Assembly: GCF_016908855.1 (NCBI RefSeq)
Contig: NZ_JAFBER010000020.1
Location: forward strand, 1 to 53,348
DNA: 53,348 nt
Direction: 5' to 3'
DNA from: Scopulibacillus daqui
GTDB taxonomy: Bacteria; Bacillota; Bacilli; Bacillales; Sporolactobacillaceae
Part shown: positions 23,457 through 31,467 of the stretch, piece after piece
Position numbering within the stretch: the stretch's first letter is position 1
Layout: each line of letters starts with the position of its first letter
The notes under the pieces: generated by a model
What the model saw: only the letters and a program-made list of their open reading frames with translations
Databases searched by the model: none
What the model was told of the DNA's origin: nothing
Made by a program: the position numbers and the translations under genes

Positions 23457-26342
23457 ATTTTTACATATTATAGGGTCTTATCTTTATTTCTTTCAGTCCT
23501 TTTGCTTATAGGATTTGCTTCTCCGGCAGGTGCCCGGGAAACCCAAGGTTCGGATAAAGTTTTGGCGGATACCCTCCGCCATTATGTTGAAGATTTGCAT
23601 TCTGAAACTGATGCCAAAGGCATGAATGTCGGCTATGAAGTATATTCTTTGGATCGGCATAAGACGCTGGCCTCCTATCAAGAAGATAAGACTTTTGTGC
23701 CGGCATCTGTTTTGAAATTGCTGGTAACGGCAGCGGCGAGCGGTTCATGGTCTAAGGATAAAAGGTTCCCTACAAAAGTCTATATGAGCGGGAAGCTCTC
23801 TTCCTCAGGTGTTTTAAATGGGGATATTGAACTTAAAGGTTATGGAGACCCCGTTTTAACTGTAAAAAAGTTAGCAGCATTAGCCAAATCCCTAAAAGAT
23901 AAGGGTGTGCGCCGCGTAAAGGGCCGGCTTGTTGTAGATGATAGTTATTTTGATAATAAGCGCTTAGGAGTTAATTGGATGTGGGATGATGAGCCGTACG
24001 ATTATGCCGCGCCAATTGGGGCGCTGTCAGTGAATGAAAGCACAGTCAATGTTATGGTGGAGCCGTCCGAGCTCAGCCATAAACCAAGGATTTTAATTAA
24101 GCCTTTGCCTGAATATGTTAAAGTTATAAACCATGCCGAAACGGTATCGGGAAAGGATGAAGATTTAACCATAACCCGTAAAAGGTTAAAGAATGAAATC
24201 CTTATCAAAGGCTCAATTGGAAAAGACTACAAGGGTGATGAACACAATGGCCATCATTATTATGAAGAAGGAATGTCAATTCAAGATCCGGCGCATTATA
24301 CAGGGAGCGTTTTTTATGATCAACTAAAACATTGCGGCATTTCATTTCAGCATACACCGCAAATTAAGCAAGGAAAAATCGATAAGCATGGAAAATTAAT
24401 GGCCAAAGTTTATTCTCCGCCGCTTGATCAAATCTTAAAGAAACAAGATAAAGACAGCGATAATTTTATAGCCGAAATGTTAACAAAACAATTAGGCGCT
24501 GGATTTCGGCATGAAGGGAGCACAAAGGCCGGACTTAGCGTCATAAAAGATTATGTCCAAGGCACTCTAGGGGTTGACAGCGGGTTTGTCCAAAAGGACG
24601 GATCAGGCTTATCCCGTTTAAATGTCATTTCACCAGATCACTTTATTCAATTATTAAAGGGAATTGATAATAAGCCTTACCGTCAACGCTTTATATCCTA
24701 TCTTCCAGTGGCAGGTGTTGACGGCACTTTGAAAAAGCGTCTGAAAGACACCCCTGCGGAAGGGAATATCAAAGCGAAGACAGGCAGCATGAACGGCGTT
24801 AATTCTCTGGTCGGTTTTGTAAAGAGCAAAAATGGGGAAAGGCTGGCCTTTTCTATCATGACAGGCGGTGTATATAAGAGCAAATATGCACAGGCGCTTC
24901 AAGATAAGATGGCGGTGGCTATGGCTAAGTATCCTGATTTGCCGGATCCGGGACAAATACCTGATCAAAGGAAATATCCGCTCTCAAAAAAATTAGATCC
25001 GATCTTAAATGACAAAAAGTATCGCAGGGTTATAAAAGGGGCGATGGTCTATTCAACGAAACGCGGCAAAATGCTATATGAAAACAACGCCCAAGGATTA
25101 TTAACGCCCGGGTCGAACACAAAATTATTAACGGCATCTGCCGCTTTGACAAAACTCGGCCCGGATTACCGTTTTCGTACAAACATTTATACAGCCGGAA
25201 AGATTCATAACGGACTGTTAAATGGTGATCTGATTATAAAAGGTTACGGCGACCCAACGATATCTGTGAAAGGTTCCTTAAATCCACTGAATGGGCCGAC
25301 CTTAGAACGTATGGCATCTGATATTAAAAAGTCGGGGATTCATCGCATCAAAGGAAATATTCTTGTTGATACAAGCGCTTTTACAGATGAGATATATGCA
25401 CCCGGCTGGACATGGGATAATGAAAGCAAACCTTTTGAACCGCAAATTTCGGCATTATCCGTCAATCAAGGGACGGTGCGGTTTGACTATAGTCCAGGAA
25501 AAAAGCCAGGCATGCCGATTCGATTAAAGCAGATACCAGCAGCTGGCTATGTAAGCGTGATAAATAAAGCAGTAACCGGCAAGAAGAACTCGAAAAGCAA
25601 TCTGAAAATTCAGCGCGGCCGCGGCAAAAATATTATTCGTATCACAGGAAGCCTGCCGGCAAATGATAACGGCGGTCATACAAGTGTCACTGTAGAAAAA
25701 CCTTATCTTTATACCGGTTATCTATTGCGTGATCAGTTAAAAGAAAAAGGCGTGCGCTTACTGTCGGATACTCAAATAAAAGCCGGTAAAGTACATGATG
25801 GCATTAAACTTTTAAAAACTTATCATTCTCCGCCATTGTCACATATCATCAGCTATATGAACCATTATAATAATGATTTTTGTGCAGAAATGATATTAAA
25901 AACATTAGGACTTGAAAAAGACAAAAAAGGAACATTCGAAAACGGCATTGATGCGGTTCATGATCATTTAAAGAATCTCGGCATTTTATCTCCATTTGAT
26001 ATGATGGATGGTTCAGGATTGTCCGGATACAACCAAGTTTCCGCTGAACAATTGGTTTCTCTGCTTGCTGCCCAAACACATCAATCAACGTTTGAAAGCT
26101 TTTATCGTTCATTGCCTGAAGCGGGTGAAAAGGGTTTATTGCACAACTGGATGCGCGGCACGAGTGCCGAACATCGCTTGCGGGGGATTACGGGTTCAAT
26201 GCCAATGCAGCGTGCTTTGTCAGGATATGTTAAGACGCCAGACGGCGATCTTTTAGCTTATTCTATTGAAACGGAAGGGTACAGCCGGGCATCACTGGAC
26301 CGTCTTTTAGACAGATTTGGAATTGCTTTATCGGAACCATAA
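23457..26342 (+). CDS. Two-domain S13-type D-Ala-D-Ala carboxypeptidase (PBP4/DacC-like), second domain degenerate
   Basis: About 961 residues, twice the usual 470-490 of DacB/DacC enzymes, built of two head-to-tail copies. Domain 1 (about 35-490) has all three penicillin-binding motifs: SVLK (Ser84, Lys87), SDN (334-336) and KTG (441-443). Domain 2 (about 505-955) keeps SNTK (Ser553, Lys556), but SDN is replaced by NND (805-807) and KTG by ITG (Ile911). Domain 1 is therefore expected to trim peptidoglycan stem peptides outside the membrane, while domain 2 is probably inactive. The frame has no ATG, GTG or TTG that preserves the signal peptide. AAAAAGGAGG stands 10 bases before an ATT at 23457, giving FTYYRVLSLFLSVLLLIGF and an ASPAGA cleavage site. 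An in-frame TAA at 23436 limits the start. Confidence 0.82.
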   Translation: MFTYYRVLSLFLSVLLLIGFASPAGARETQGSDKVLADTLRHYVEDLHSETDAKGMNVGYEVYSLDRHKTLASYQEDKTFVPASVLKLLVTAAASGSWSKDKRFPTKVYMSGKLSSSGVLNGDIELKGYGDPVLTVKKLAALAKSLKDKGVRRVKGRLVVDDSYFDNKRLGVNWMWDDEPYDYAAPIGALSVNESTVNVMVEPSELSHKPRILIKPLPEYVKVINHAETVSGKDEDLTITRKRLKNEILIKGSIGKDYKGDEHNGHHYYEEGMSIQDPAHYTGSVFYDQLKHCGISFQHTPQIKQGKIDKHGKLMAKVYSPPLDQILKKQDKDSDNFIAEMLTKQLGAGFRHEGSTKAGLSVIKDYVQGTLGVDSGFVQKDGSGLSRLNVISPDHFIQLLKGIDNKPYRQRFISYLPVAGVDGTLKKRLKDTPAEGNIKAKTGSMNGVNSLVGFVKSKNGERLAFSIMTGGVYKSKYAQALQDKMAVAMAKYPDLPDPGQIPDQRKYPLSKKLDPILNDKKYRRVIKGAMVYSTKRGKMLYENNAQGLLTPGSNTKLLTASAALTKLGPDYRFRTNIYTAGKIHNGLLNGDLIIKGYGDPTISVKGSLNPLNGPTLERMASDIKKSGIHRIKGNILVDTSAFTDEIYAPGWTWDNESKPFEPQISALSVNQGTVRFDYSPGKKPGMPIRLKQIPAAGYVSVINKAVTGKKNSKSNLKIQRGRGKNIIRITGSLPANDNGGHTSVTVEKPYLYTGYLLRDQLKEKGVRLLSDTQIKAGKVHDGIKLLKTYHSPPLSHIISYMNHYNNDFCAEMILKTLGLEKDKKGTFENGIDAVHDHLKNLGILSPFDMMDGSGLSGYNQVSAEQLVSLLAAQTHQSTFESFYRSLPEAGEKGLLHNWMRGTSAEHRLRGITGSMPMQRALSGYVKTPDGDLLAYSIETEGYSRASLDRLLDRFGIALSEP

Positions 26343-26368
26343 ATTTTAATTAAATGTTTTTATTCATG

Positions 26369-26397
26369 CATGCCCGGGGCAAAAACCGGGCATGTTT
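26369..26397 (+). terminator. Terminator of the tandem penicillin-binding protein gene
   Basis: CATGCCCGG / CCGGGCATG stem followed by TTT. Confidence 0.75.
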
Positions 26398-26613
26398 CCG
26401 ATTCCGGATACGTTTTTATTTTAGGCATAAAGCTTTTATATATGATGGTTTACAGCTGTATTTGCTTTCCAAAAAAAGTCATCTGGAGAGCCGCATAACA
26501 AGAAGCAAATGACATAATCTATAACAGTCGGAGTGGTTCACCGATTGATCCAAGAAAGCTTTCTTGAAACAGATGAACTATTTTTTTCGGAATAAAAAAA
26601 GGAGGGCATCTAA

Positions 26614-26817
26614 ATGACTGTCATTAACCAAGTTAAACAAACTTTAGCAAGCTTAAAGAGTGCTCAAGCCAGCTTAGAAACATTTGCTTTAGGAACAGAC
26701 AATCAACAAGCCAAGCAACTTTACCAAAATGCTGCTCAACAAACAAAAATGATTTGTGATCAGCTTGAACCGCGACTTCAAGAAATTCAACAAGAAGAAC
26801 CGCAATATAACCAATAA
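26614..26817 (+). CDS. DUF1657 family protein
   Basis: A 67-residue helical protein beginning TVINQVKQTLASLKSAQASLE, with AQQTKMICDQLEPRL in the second half, matching DUF1657. In spore formers these genes accompany spoVA-type germination clusters or stand alone, and their function is unknown. The ribosome site AAAAGGAGGG is strong. It has its own terminator. Confidence 0.75.
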   Translation: MTVINQVKQTLASLKSAQASLETFALGTDNQQAKQLYQNAAQQTKMICDQLEPRLQEIQQEEPQYNQ

Positions 26818-26823
26818 ATGCAG

Positions 26824-26850
26824 AAAACCGGCTTTATGCCGGTTTTATTA
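26824..26850 (+). terminator. Terminator of the DUF1657 gene
   Basis: AAAACCGGC / GCCGGTTTT stem with built-in T run. Confidence 0.85.
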
Positions 26851-26906
26851 TGGAACTGACGGGTACATATATATGACATATGGCAATAACCGCAGATATC
26901 AATGGC

Positions 26907-26953
26907 ATTTAAAAAGGATGACCTCTGTTCAATTACAGAGATCATCTTCCAAA
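26907..26953 (-). terminator. Terminator of the coat-gene pair, related to the window-end repeat
   Basis: GATGACCTCTGT / ACAGAGATCATC arms. On the minus strand the stem is followed by CCTTTTTAAAT, so it ends leftward transcripts from the CotF-like pair. The whole 47 bases match the outermost 45 bases of the window-terminal repeat with only a few differences. Confidence 0.7.
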
Positions 26954-27003
26954 TAGTCGCAGCCAAATAGCTTTTCAAAGGCCGCCAGGTTTCTTATAAA
27001 AAT

Positions 27004-27342
27004 TTACTGAACGGTACCTTGATTTGGGAATTGCTCAGTTTCATATTGCGAGAATTGCTGGTAAGTTTGCTGAAGTGTTTGCCCTTGTTCGGCATCCATG
27101 GCGTACCAGCCTTTTTTAAACATTAAATTGAACATTTGGCGCTGGCACTCTTCAGTTTCGTTGAAAATTCTTGAAAGGTCTTGGTAAAGGCCTTGGTGGC
27201 TCATTTCATGAAGCGCCATACTGTATGATGCTGTTAAATATTTTTCGGTTGCCAAGCAATCGTTTAAAAAATCCCGGTCGTTCATTTGCGGAGTCTTAGG
27301 TGTTTGCGTGGAAGGGTTTTGGATTTTATTGCTTTGCTGCAT
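27004..27342 (-). CDS. CotF family spore coat protein
   Basis: A 112-residue protein with a Pro/Thr/Gln-rich N terminus (1-20) and a four-helix CotF-type core: MNDRDFLNDCLATEKYLTASY, then ALHEMSHQGLYQDLSRIFNET and MFNLMFKKGWYAMD. CotF relatives assemble into the spore coat. It overlaps by one base the upstream gene of the same family, forming a two-gene operon divergent from fadN, as with yusN in B. subtilis. Confidence 0.8.
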   Translation of the reverse strand: MQQSNKIQNPSTQTPKTPQMNDRDFLNDCLATEKYLTASYSMALHEMSHQGLYQDLSRIFNETEECQRQMFNLMFKKGWYAMDAEQGQTLQQTYQQFSQYETEQFPNQGTVQ

Positions 27343-27623
27343 TATTGCATCCCTCCAGTGCTTGGATTTGTGTTATTTTGAATATGCCGCTGAATATGGT
27401 TTAAAAGGGTGCGATAATGATTTTGATGCATTTGGCAGGCTTGATTGATGGCTTGCTTAACTTCAGTATCTTGGCACTGTTGGGCAAAGAAATTAAACTT
27501 TTTAACGACATTTAAATTCCAAGACAGCATATCCTGTAAGTAGAGATGATCTTTTGTTGTAATAACGGAAGGCGGCTGAGCCATAACGTTTTGATTTTGC
27601 TGCTGTTGTTGCTGTTGATTCAT
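27342..27623 (-). CDS. yusN: CotF-like spore coat protein (YusN-like)
   Basis: A 93-residue protein. A poly-Gln start (MNQQQQQQQNQNV) leads into ITTKDHLYLQDMLSWNLNVVKK and a second helix NQACQMHQNHYRTLLNHI, the short CotF half-domain. The ATG at 27623 follows AGAGGAGGT; the frame is open 17 codons upstream without a ribosome site. Its position next to the divergent fadNAE operon matches B. subtilis yusN, on which the symbol rests. Confidence 0.7.
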   Translation of the reverse strand: MNQQQQQQQNQNVMAQPPSVITTKDHLYLQDMLSWNLNVVKKFNFFAQQCQDTEVKQAINQACQMHQNHYRTLLNHIQRHIQNNTNPSTGGMQ

Positions 27624-27755
27624 ACTTGATACCTCCTCTTTCTTAATGTCACCAACTGTTTTAAAAAAATACACATTGTGAACTTTTAAAATAATATTGA
27701 GAATTTTTTATAAATGTTTTATATTTAATATAGGCGGATAATTCTAGTAATAAAA

Positions 27756-27773
27756 TGAATGAGTATTCATTCA
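27756..27773. promoter_or_regulatory. FadR operator
   Basis: TGAATGAGTATTCATTCA, an 18-base near-perfect palindrome matching the TGAATGAnTAnTCATTCA site bound by Bacillus FadR (YsiA), which represses beta-oxidation genes until long-chain acyl-CoA is present. It stands 24 bases before the fadN start, over the expected promoter. Confidence 0.9.
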
Positions 27774-27797
27774 AAACATATAAAAGGAGGTACATAA

Positions 27798-30182
27798 ATG
27801 TATAAAATTGAAAAAGCCGCTGTATTAGGATCTGGTACAATGGGAGCTGCCATCGCTGCTCACTTGGCCAATGTAGGTATACCGACTTTGCTGCTAGACA
27901 TTGTTCCTAAAAAATTGACAGAGGAAGAAAAGAAAAAAGGACTTACCCTTAATGATAAAGCGGTTAAAAATCGCATCAGTACTCAGGGTGTTAAAAGACT
28001 TTTAAAGCAAAAGCCTTCACCATTAACTGTAAAAGATAATATTCAATTCATCACTCCTGGAAATATGGCAGATGATATGGAAAGATTATCAGAAGCAGAT
28101 TGGATTATTGAGGTCGTTGTTGAAAATTTGGATATCAAAAAGCAAGTTTTCGAACAAGTTGACCGTTACCGCAAAAAAGGGGCAATCGTCAGTTCGAATA
28201 CATCCGGGATCTCTATTCAAGCAATGGCTGAAGATTGTTCAGATGATTTTAAACGGCATTTCCTTGGCACGCATTTTTTCAATCCTCCACGCTACTTAAA
28301 ACTTCTAGAGATTATTCCAACAAAAGATACAGATGAAAAAGTAACAGAATTTATGAAAACATTCGGTGAAGAAAGACTTGGCAAAGGTGTCGTTACAGCT
28401 AAAGACACACCTAACTTTATAGCGAACCGAATCGGAACATACGGGACCCAAATAACTATTAACACAATGCTTGAGAAAGGCTATAGCATAGGAGAAATTG
28501 ATTCAGTTACCGGCCCGCTTATCGGCAGGGCTAAAAGCGCGACATTTCGAACTTTAGATGTCGTTGGACTTGATATTTTTGTTGATGTAGCAAAAAATGT
28601 CAGGCAGCATGTTGAGGAAGAAAACGAGAAACGGGCTTTTGAGATACCTGATTTTGTCAACAGCATGCTTGAGCGGGGATGGCTTGGCGCCAAAACAGGG
28701 CAAGGCTTCTATTTAAAACAGGGCAAGGAAATCTTTCAATTAAACCCAGAAACGATGGACTATGAGCCTCGCGAAAAATTAAAAGCACCATCTATAGAAA
28801 AGGCTAAACAGCTTAAGTCAACCAAAGAAAAAATTAAAGCGCTCGCATTTGCGGATGACCGGGCCGGAGAAATTCTTTGGTCGACGCTGAAACAAACGCT
28901 GCTGTACGCTGCTGAAAAAGCTTATGAAATCGCTGATAACATCCGTGACATAGACTTGGCCATGAAATGGGGATTCGGATGGAAATACGGTCCATTTGAA
29001 ACATGGGATGCCATTGGACTTGAAGCGTCAATAGAACGCATTTGGAAAGAAGGCGATACGGTTCCTGATTGGGTGGAACTCATGCTTGCGAAAGGCTTTA
29101 CTTCTTTCTATAAAGATGTCGACGGCGTTCCATCCTATTATCATGAAGGACAGTACGTTCCCATCCCTTGCTCGAAAAAGCATATTAACTTAAATCTACT
29201 AAAAAAAGAAGAACGTGTCATTAAGAAAAATTCAGGCGCCAGCTTAATAGATATAGGCGATGACGTTTGCTGTCTAGAATTCCATTCGCCGAACAACGCC
29301 ATAGGGTTGGACATTTTAGAAATGATCCATAAATCGGTTGAAGAAGTGGAAAAAAATTATAAAGGTCTTGTTATTGGCAATCAGAGCAGCCATTTTTGTG
29401 TAGGGGCTAACATTGCCATTATGCTCATGGCGGCTCAGGATGACGATTTCTTTGAACTTGAAAATGTTGCGAAAAAATTTCAGCAAACGATGATGTTTAT
29501 GAAATATGCCAGGAAACCGATTGTTTCGGCCCCGTTTAATATGACTTTGGGCGGCGGGACTGAAGTTTGCCTGCATACAAGCGCTCAGCAGGCATCAATG
29601 GAAACCTATATGGGGCTTGTTGAAGTCGGCGTTGGTCTTATCCCAGGCGGCGGCGGCAACAAGGAGTTGTATATCAGGCATCTTGAGCAATTGCCAAAAG
29701 ACGTTCCTGTCGATTTAACGGCAGTTTCCAATCAAGTGTTTAAACTCATTTCAACAGCAGCTGTATCATCATCCGCAAATGAAGCTGTTGAAAACGGTTT
29801 TATCCGCCGATCGGATGGTATTAGTGTTAATAATGACCACCTATTGTATGATGCAAAACAAAAAGTCATTCGCCTTTATGAAAGCGGTTATCAGCCGCCG
29901 GCTAAAAAGAAAATTCCTGTTTCAGGCGAAGCGGGTTATGCAGCCATGCTAATGGGGGCAAAGTCAATGGCAATGTCGGGATATGCTTCAGAACACGATC
30001 TGAAAATTGCTGAAAAGCTGGCTAAAGTGCTTTCAGGCGGACTGCTGCCTCAAGGAACAGAAGTAGAAGAACAATACTTGCTTGACCTTGAGCGCGAGAC
30101 GTTTTTGAGCCTTATAGGCGAAGCCAAAACTCAACAGCGTATGCAGCATATGCTTCTGAAAGGAAAACCGCTCAGAAACTAA
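27798..30182 (+). CDS. fadN: 3-hydroxyacyl-CoA dehydrogenase / enoyl-CoA hydratase, FadN
   Basis: A 794-residue bifunctional beta-oxidation enzyme. The N-terminal Rossmann domain has GSGTMGAAIAAHLAN (residues 11-25) for NAD, and THFFNPPRYLKLLEI carries the catalytic His of the dehydrogenase. The C-terminal crotonase part (about 495-700) has FCVGANI and GGGTEV oxyanion loops and GVGLIPGGGG. First gene of fadN-fadA-fadE, the order of B. subtilis yusL-K-J. The FadR operator upstream implies induction by fatty acids. The ribosome site AAAAGGAGG is strong. Confidence 0.95.
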   Translation: MYKIEKAAVLGSGTMGAAIAAHLANVGIPTLLLDIVPKKLTEEEKKKGLTLNDKAVKNRISTQGVKRLLKQKPSPLTVKDNIQFITPGNMADDMERLSEADWIIEVVVENLDIKKQVFEQVDRYRKKGAIVSSNTSGISIQAMAEDCSDDFKRHFLGTHFFNPPRYLKLLEIIPTKDTDEKVTEFMKTFGEERLGKGVVTAKDTPNFIANRIGTYGTQITINTMLEKGYSIGEIDSVTGPLIGRAKSATFRTLDVVGLDIFVDVAKNVRQHVEEENEKRAFEIPDFVNSMLERGWLGAKTGQGFYLKQGKEIFQLNPETMDYEPREKLKAPSIEKAKQLKSTKEKIKALAFADDRAGEILWSTLKQTLLYAAEKAYEIADNIRDIDLAMKWGFGWKYGPFETWDAIGLEASIERIWKEGDTVPDWVELMLAKGFTSFYKDVDGVPSYYHEGQYVPIPCSKKHINLNLLKKEERVIKKNSGASLIDIGDDVCCLEFHSPNNAIGLDILEMIHKSVEEVEKNYKGLVIGNQSSHFCVGANIAIMLMAAQDDDFFELENVAKKFQQTMMFMKYARKPIVSAPFNMTLGGGTEVCLHTSAQQASMETYMGLVEVGVGLIPGGGGNKELYIRHLEQLPKDVPVDLTAVSNQVFKLISTAAVSSSANEAVENGFIRRSDGISVNNDHLLYDAKQKVIRLYESGYQPPAKKKIPVSGEAGYAAMLMGAKSMAMSGYASEHDLKIAEKLAKVLSGGLLPQGTEVEEQYLLDLERETFLSLIGEAKTQQRMQHMLLKGKPLRN

Positions 30183-30270
30183 AGAAAGTGTGCTAATAGC
30201 CTCAAAAGGCGGCAAATGACCTGAAATATAAAAAGTCCGCAACATGTATTCATAGAAAGGAGAGAAAAAA

Positions 30271-31449
30271 ATGAATGAAGCAGTGATTGTCTCAGGTGCC
30301 AGAACACCGGTAGGCAAAGCGAATAAAGGCAGTTTTCGGCATATGCGTCCTGATGACCTCGGCGCTGTTGCCGTGAAAGAAACGTTAAGGCGTTCGGGTT
30401 ATGAAGGGGAAATTGATGACTTAATCATCGGCTGCTCAATTCCGGAAGCTGAACAAGGATTAAATATGGCGAGGATGATCGGCGCGCTTTCCGGTATATC
30501 AGAACAAACCCCGGCGATAACTATTAACCGCTATTGTTCTTCAGGGCTTCAAAGTATCGCAAACGCAGCTGAAAGCATTATGGTGGGCAGGGCGAATGCT
30601 GTTATTGCCGGCGGAGCGGAGACGATGTCTCTTATCCCTATGGGCGGCCATTTAATCAAGCCAAACCGCAAATTAGTAGAAGACGCGCCGGAATATTATA
30701 TGGGAATGGGGCAAACTGCGGAACAGGTGGCACAAAAATACGGTGTGTCAAGGGAAGAACAAGACGCATTTGCCATGAGAAGTCATGAACGGGCAGCGAG
30801 AGCACAAGACGAAGGCAAGTTTGATGAAGAAATCGTCCCTGTGGAAGTCGTTAATCGCTGGGTCGATGAAAACAACCAAGTGCAAGAAAAAACCATTGCC
30901 GTAAAGCAAGACGAAGGTGTGCGAAGGGATACAACGATGGAAGCCCTCTCAAAGCTAAGACCCGTTTTCGATCGCAAAGGTTCGGTTACAGCGGGAAATT
31001 CTTCGCAAACAAGCGACGGAGCGGCTGCTGTATTGGTCATGAACAGAGAAAAGGCTAAGAGCGAAGGGTTAAAGCCATTGGCGAAATTCCGCTCTTTTGC
31101 AGTTGCGGGTGTGCGTCCGGAAGTCATGGGAATCGGTCCGATTGAAGCTGTTCCTAAAGCGCTTAAAATGGCCGGTCTAACTTTAAGCGATATAGGGGTC
31201 ATTGAACTTAATGAAGCTTTTGCCTCTCAAGCTGTTCAAGTGATCCGGTCGCTTAATTTAGATGAAGAAATTGTCAATATCAACGGCGGGGCCATTGCAC
31301 TGGGACATCCGCTTGGCTGCACAGGCACTAAATTAACGCTTACATGCATTCATGAAATGCGGAGGCGGAATGCTCAATTTGGCTTAGTGACTATGTGTGT
31401 CGGCGGCGGCATGGGAGCCGCAGGCGTTTTTGAACTAATTAATGATTAA
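30271..31449 (+). CDS. fadA: Acetyl-CoA C-acyltransferase (3-ketoacyl-CoA thiolase), FadA
   Basis: Thiolase of 392 residues catalysing the last step of each beta-oxidation round. The nucleophile Cys89 (RYCSSGLQ), the GHPLG His (GGAIALGHPLGCTG) and the second catalytic Cys in CVGGGMGA are all in place. It lies 88 bases after fadN and 18 before fadE, without a terminator between, so it belongs to the FadR-controlled operon. The start follows AAAGGAGAG. Confidence 0.96.
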   Translation: MNEAVIVSGARTPVGKANKGSFRHMRPDDLGAVAVKETLRRSGYEGEIDDLIIGCSIPEAEQGLNMARMIGALSGISEQTPAITINRYCSSGLQSIANAAESIMVGRANAVIAGGAETMSLIPMGGHLIKPNRKLVEDAPEYYMGMGQTAEQVAQKYGVSREEQDAFAMRSHERAARAQDEGKFDEEIVPVEVVNRWVDENNQVQEKTIAVKQDEGVRRDTTMEALSKLRPVFDRKGSVTAGNSSQTSDGAAAVLVMNREKAKSEGLKPLAKFRSFAVAGVRPEVMGIGPIEAVPKALKMAGLTLSDIGVIELNEAFASQAVQVIRSLNLDEEIVNINGGAIALGHPLGCTGTKLTLTCIHEMRRRNAQFGLVTMCVGGGMGAAGVFELIND

Positions 31450-31467
31450 TTTAAGGAGGAAAACAAT

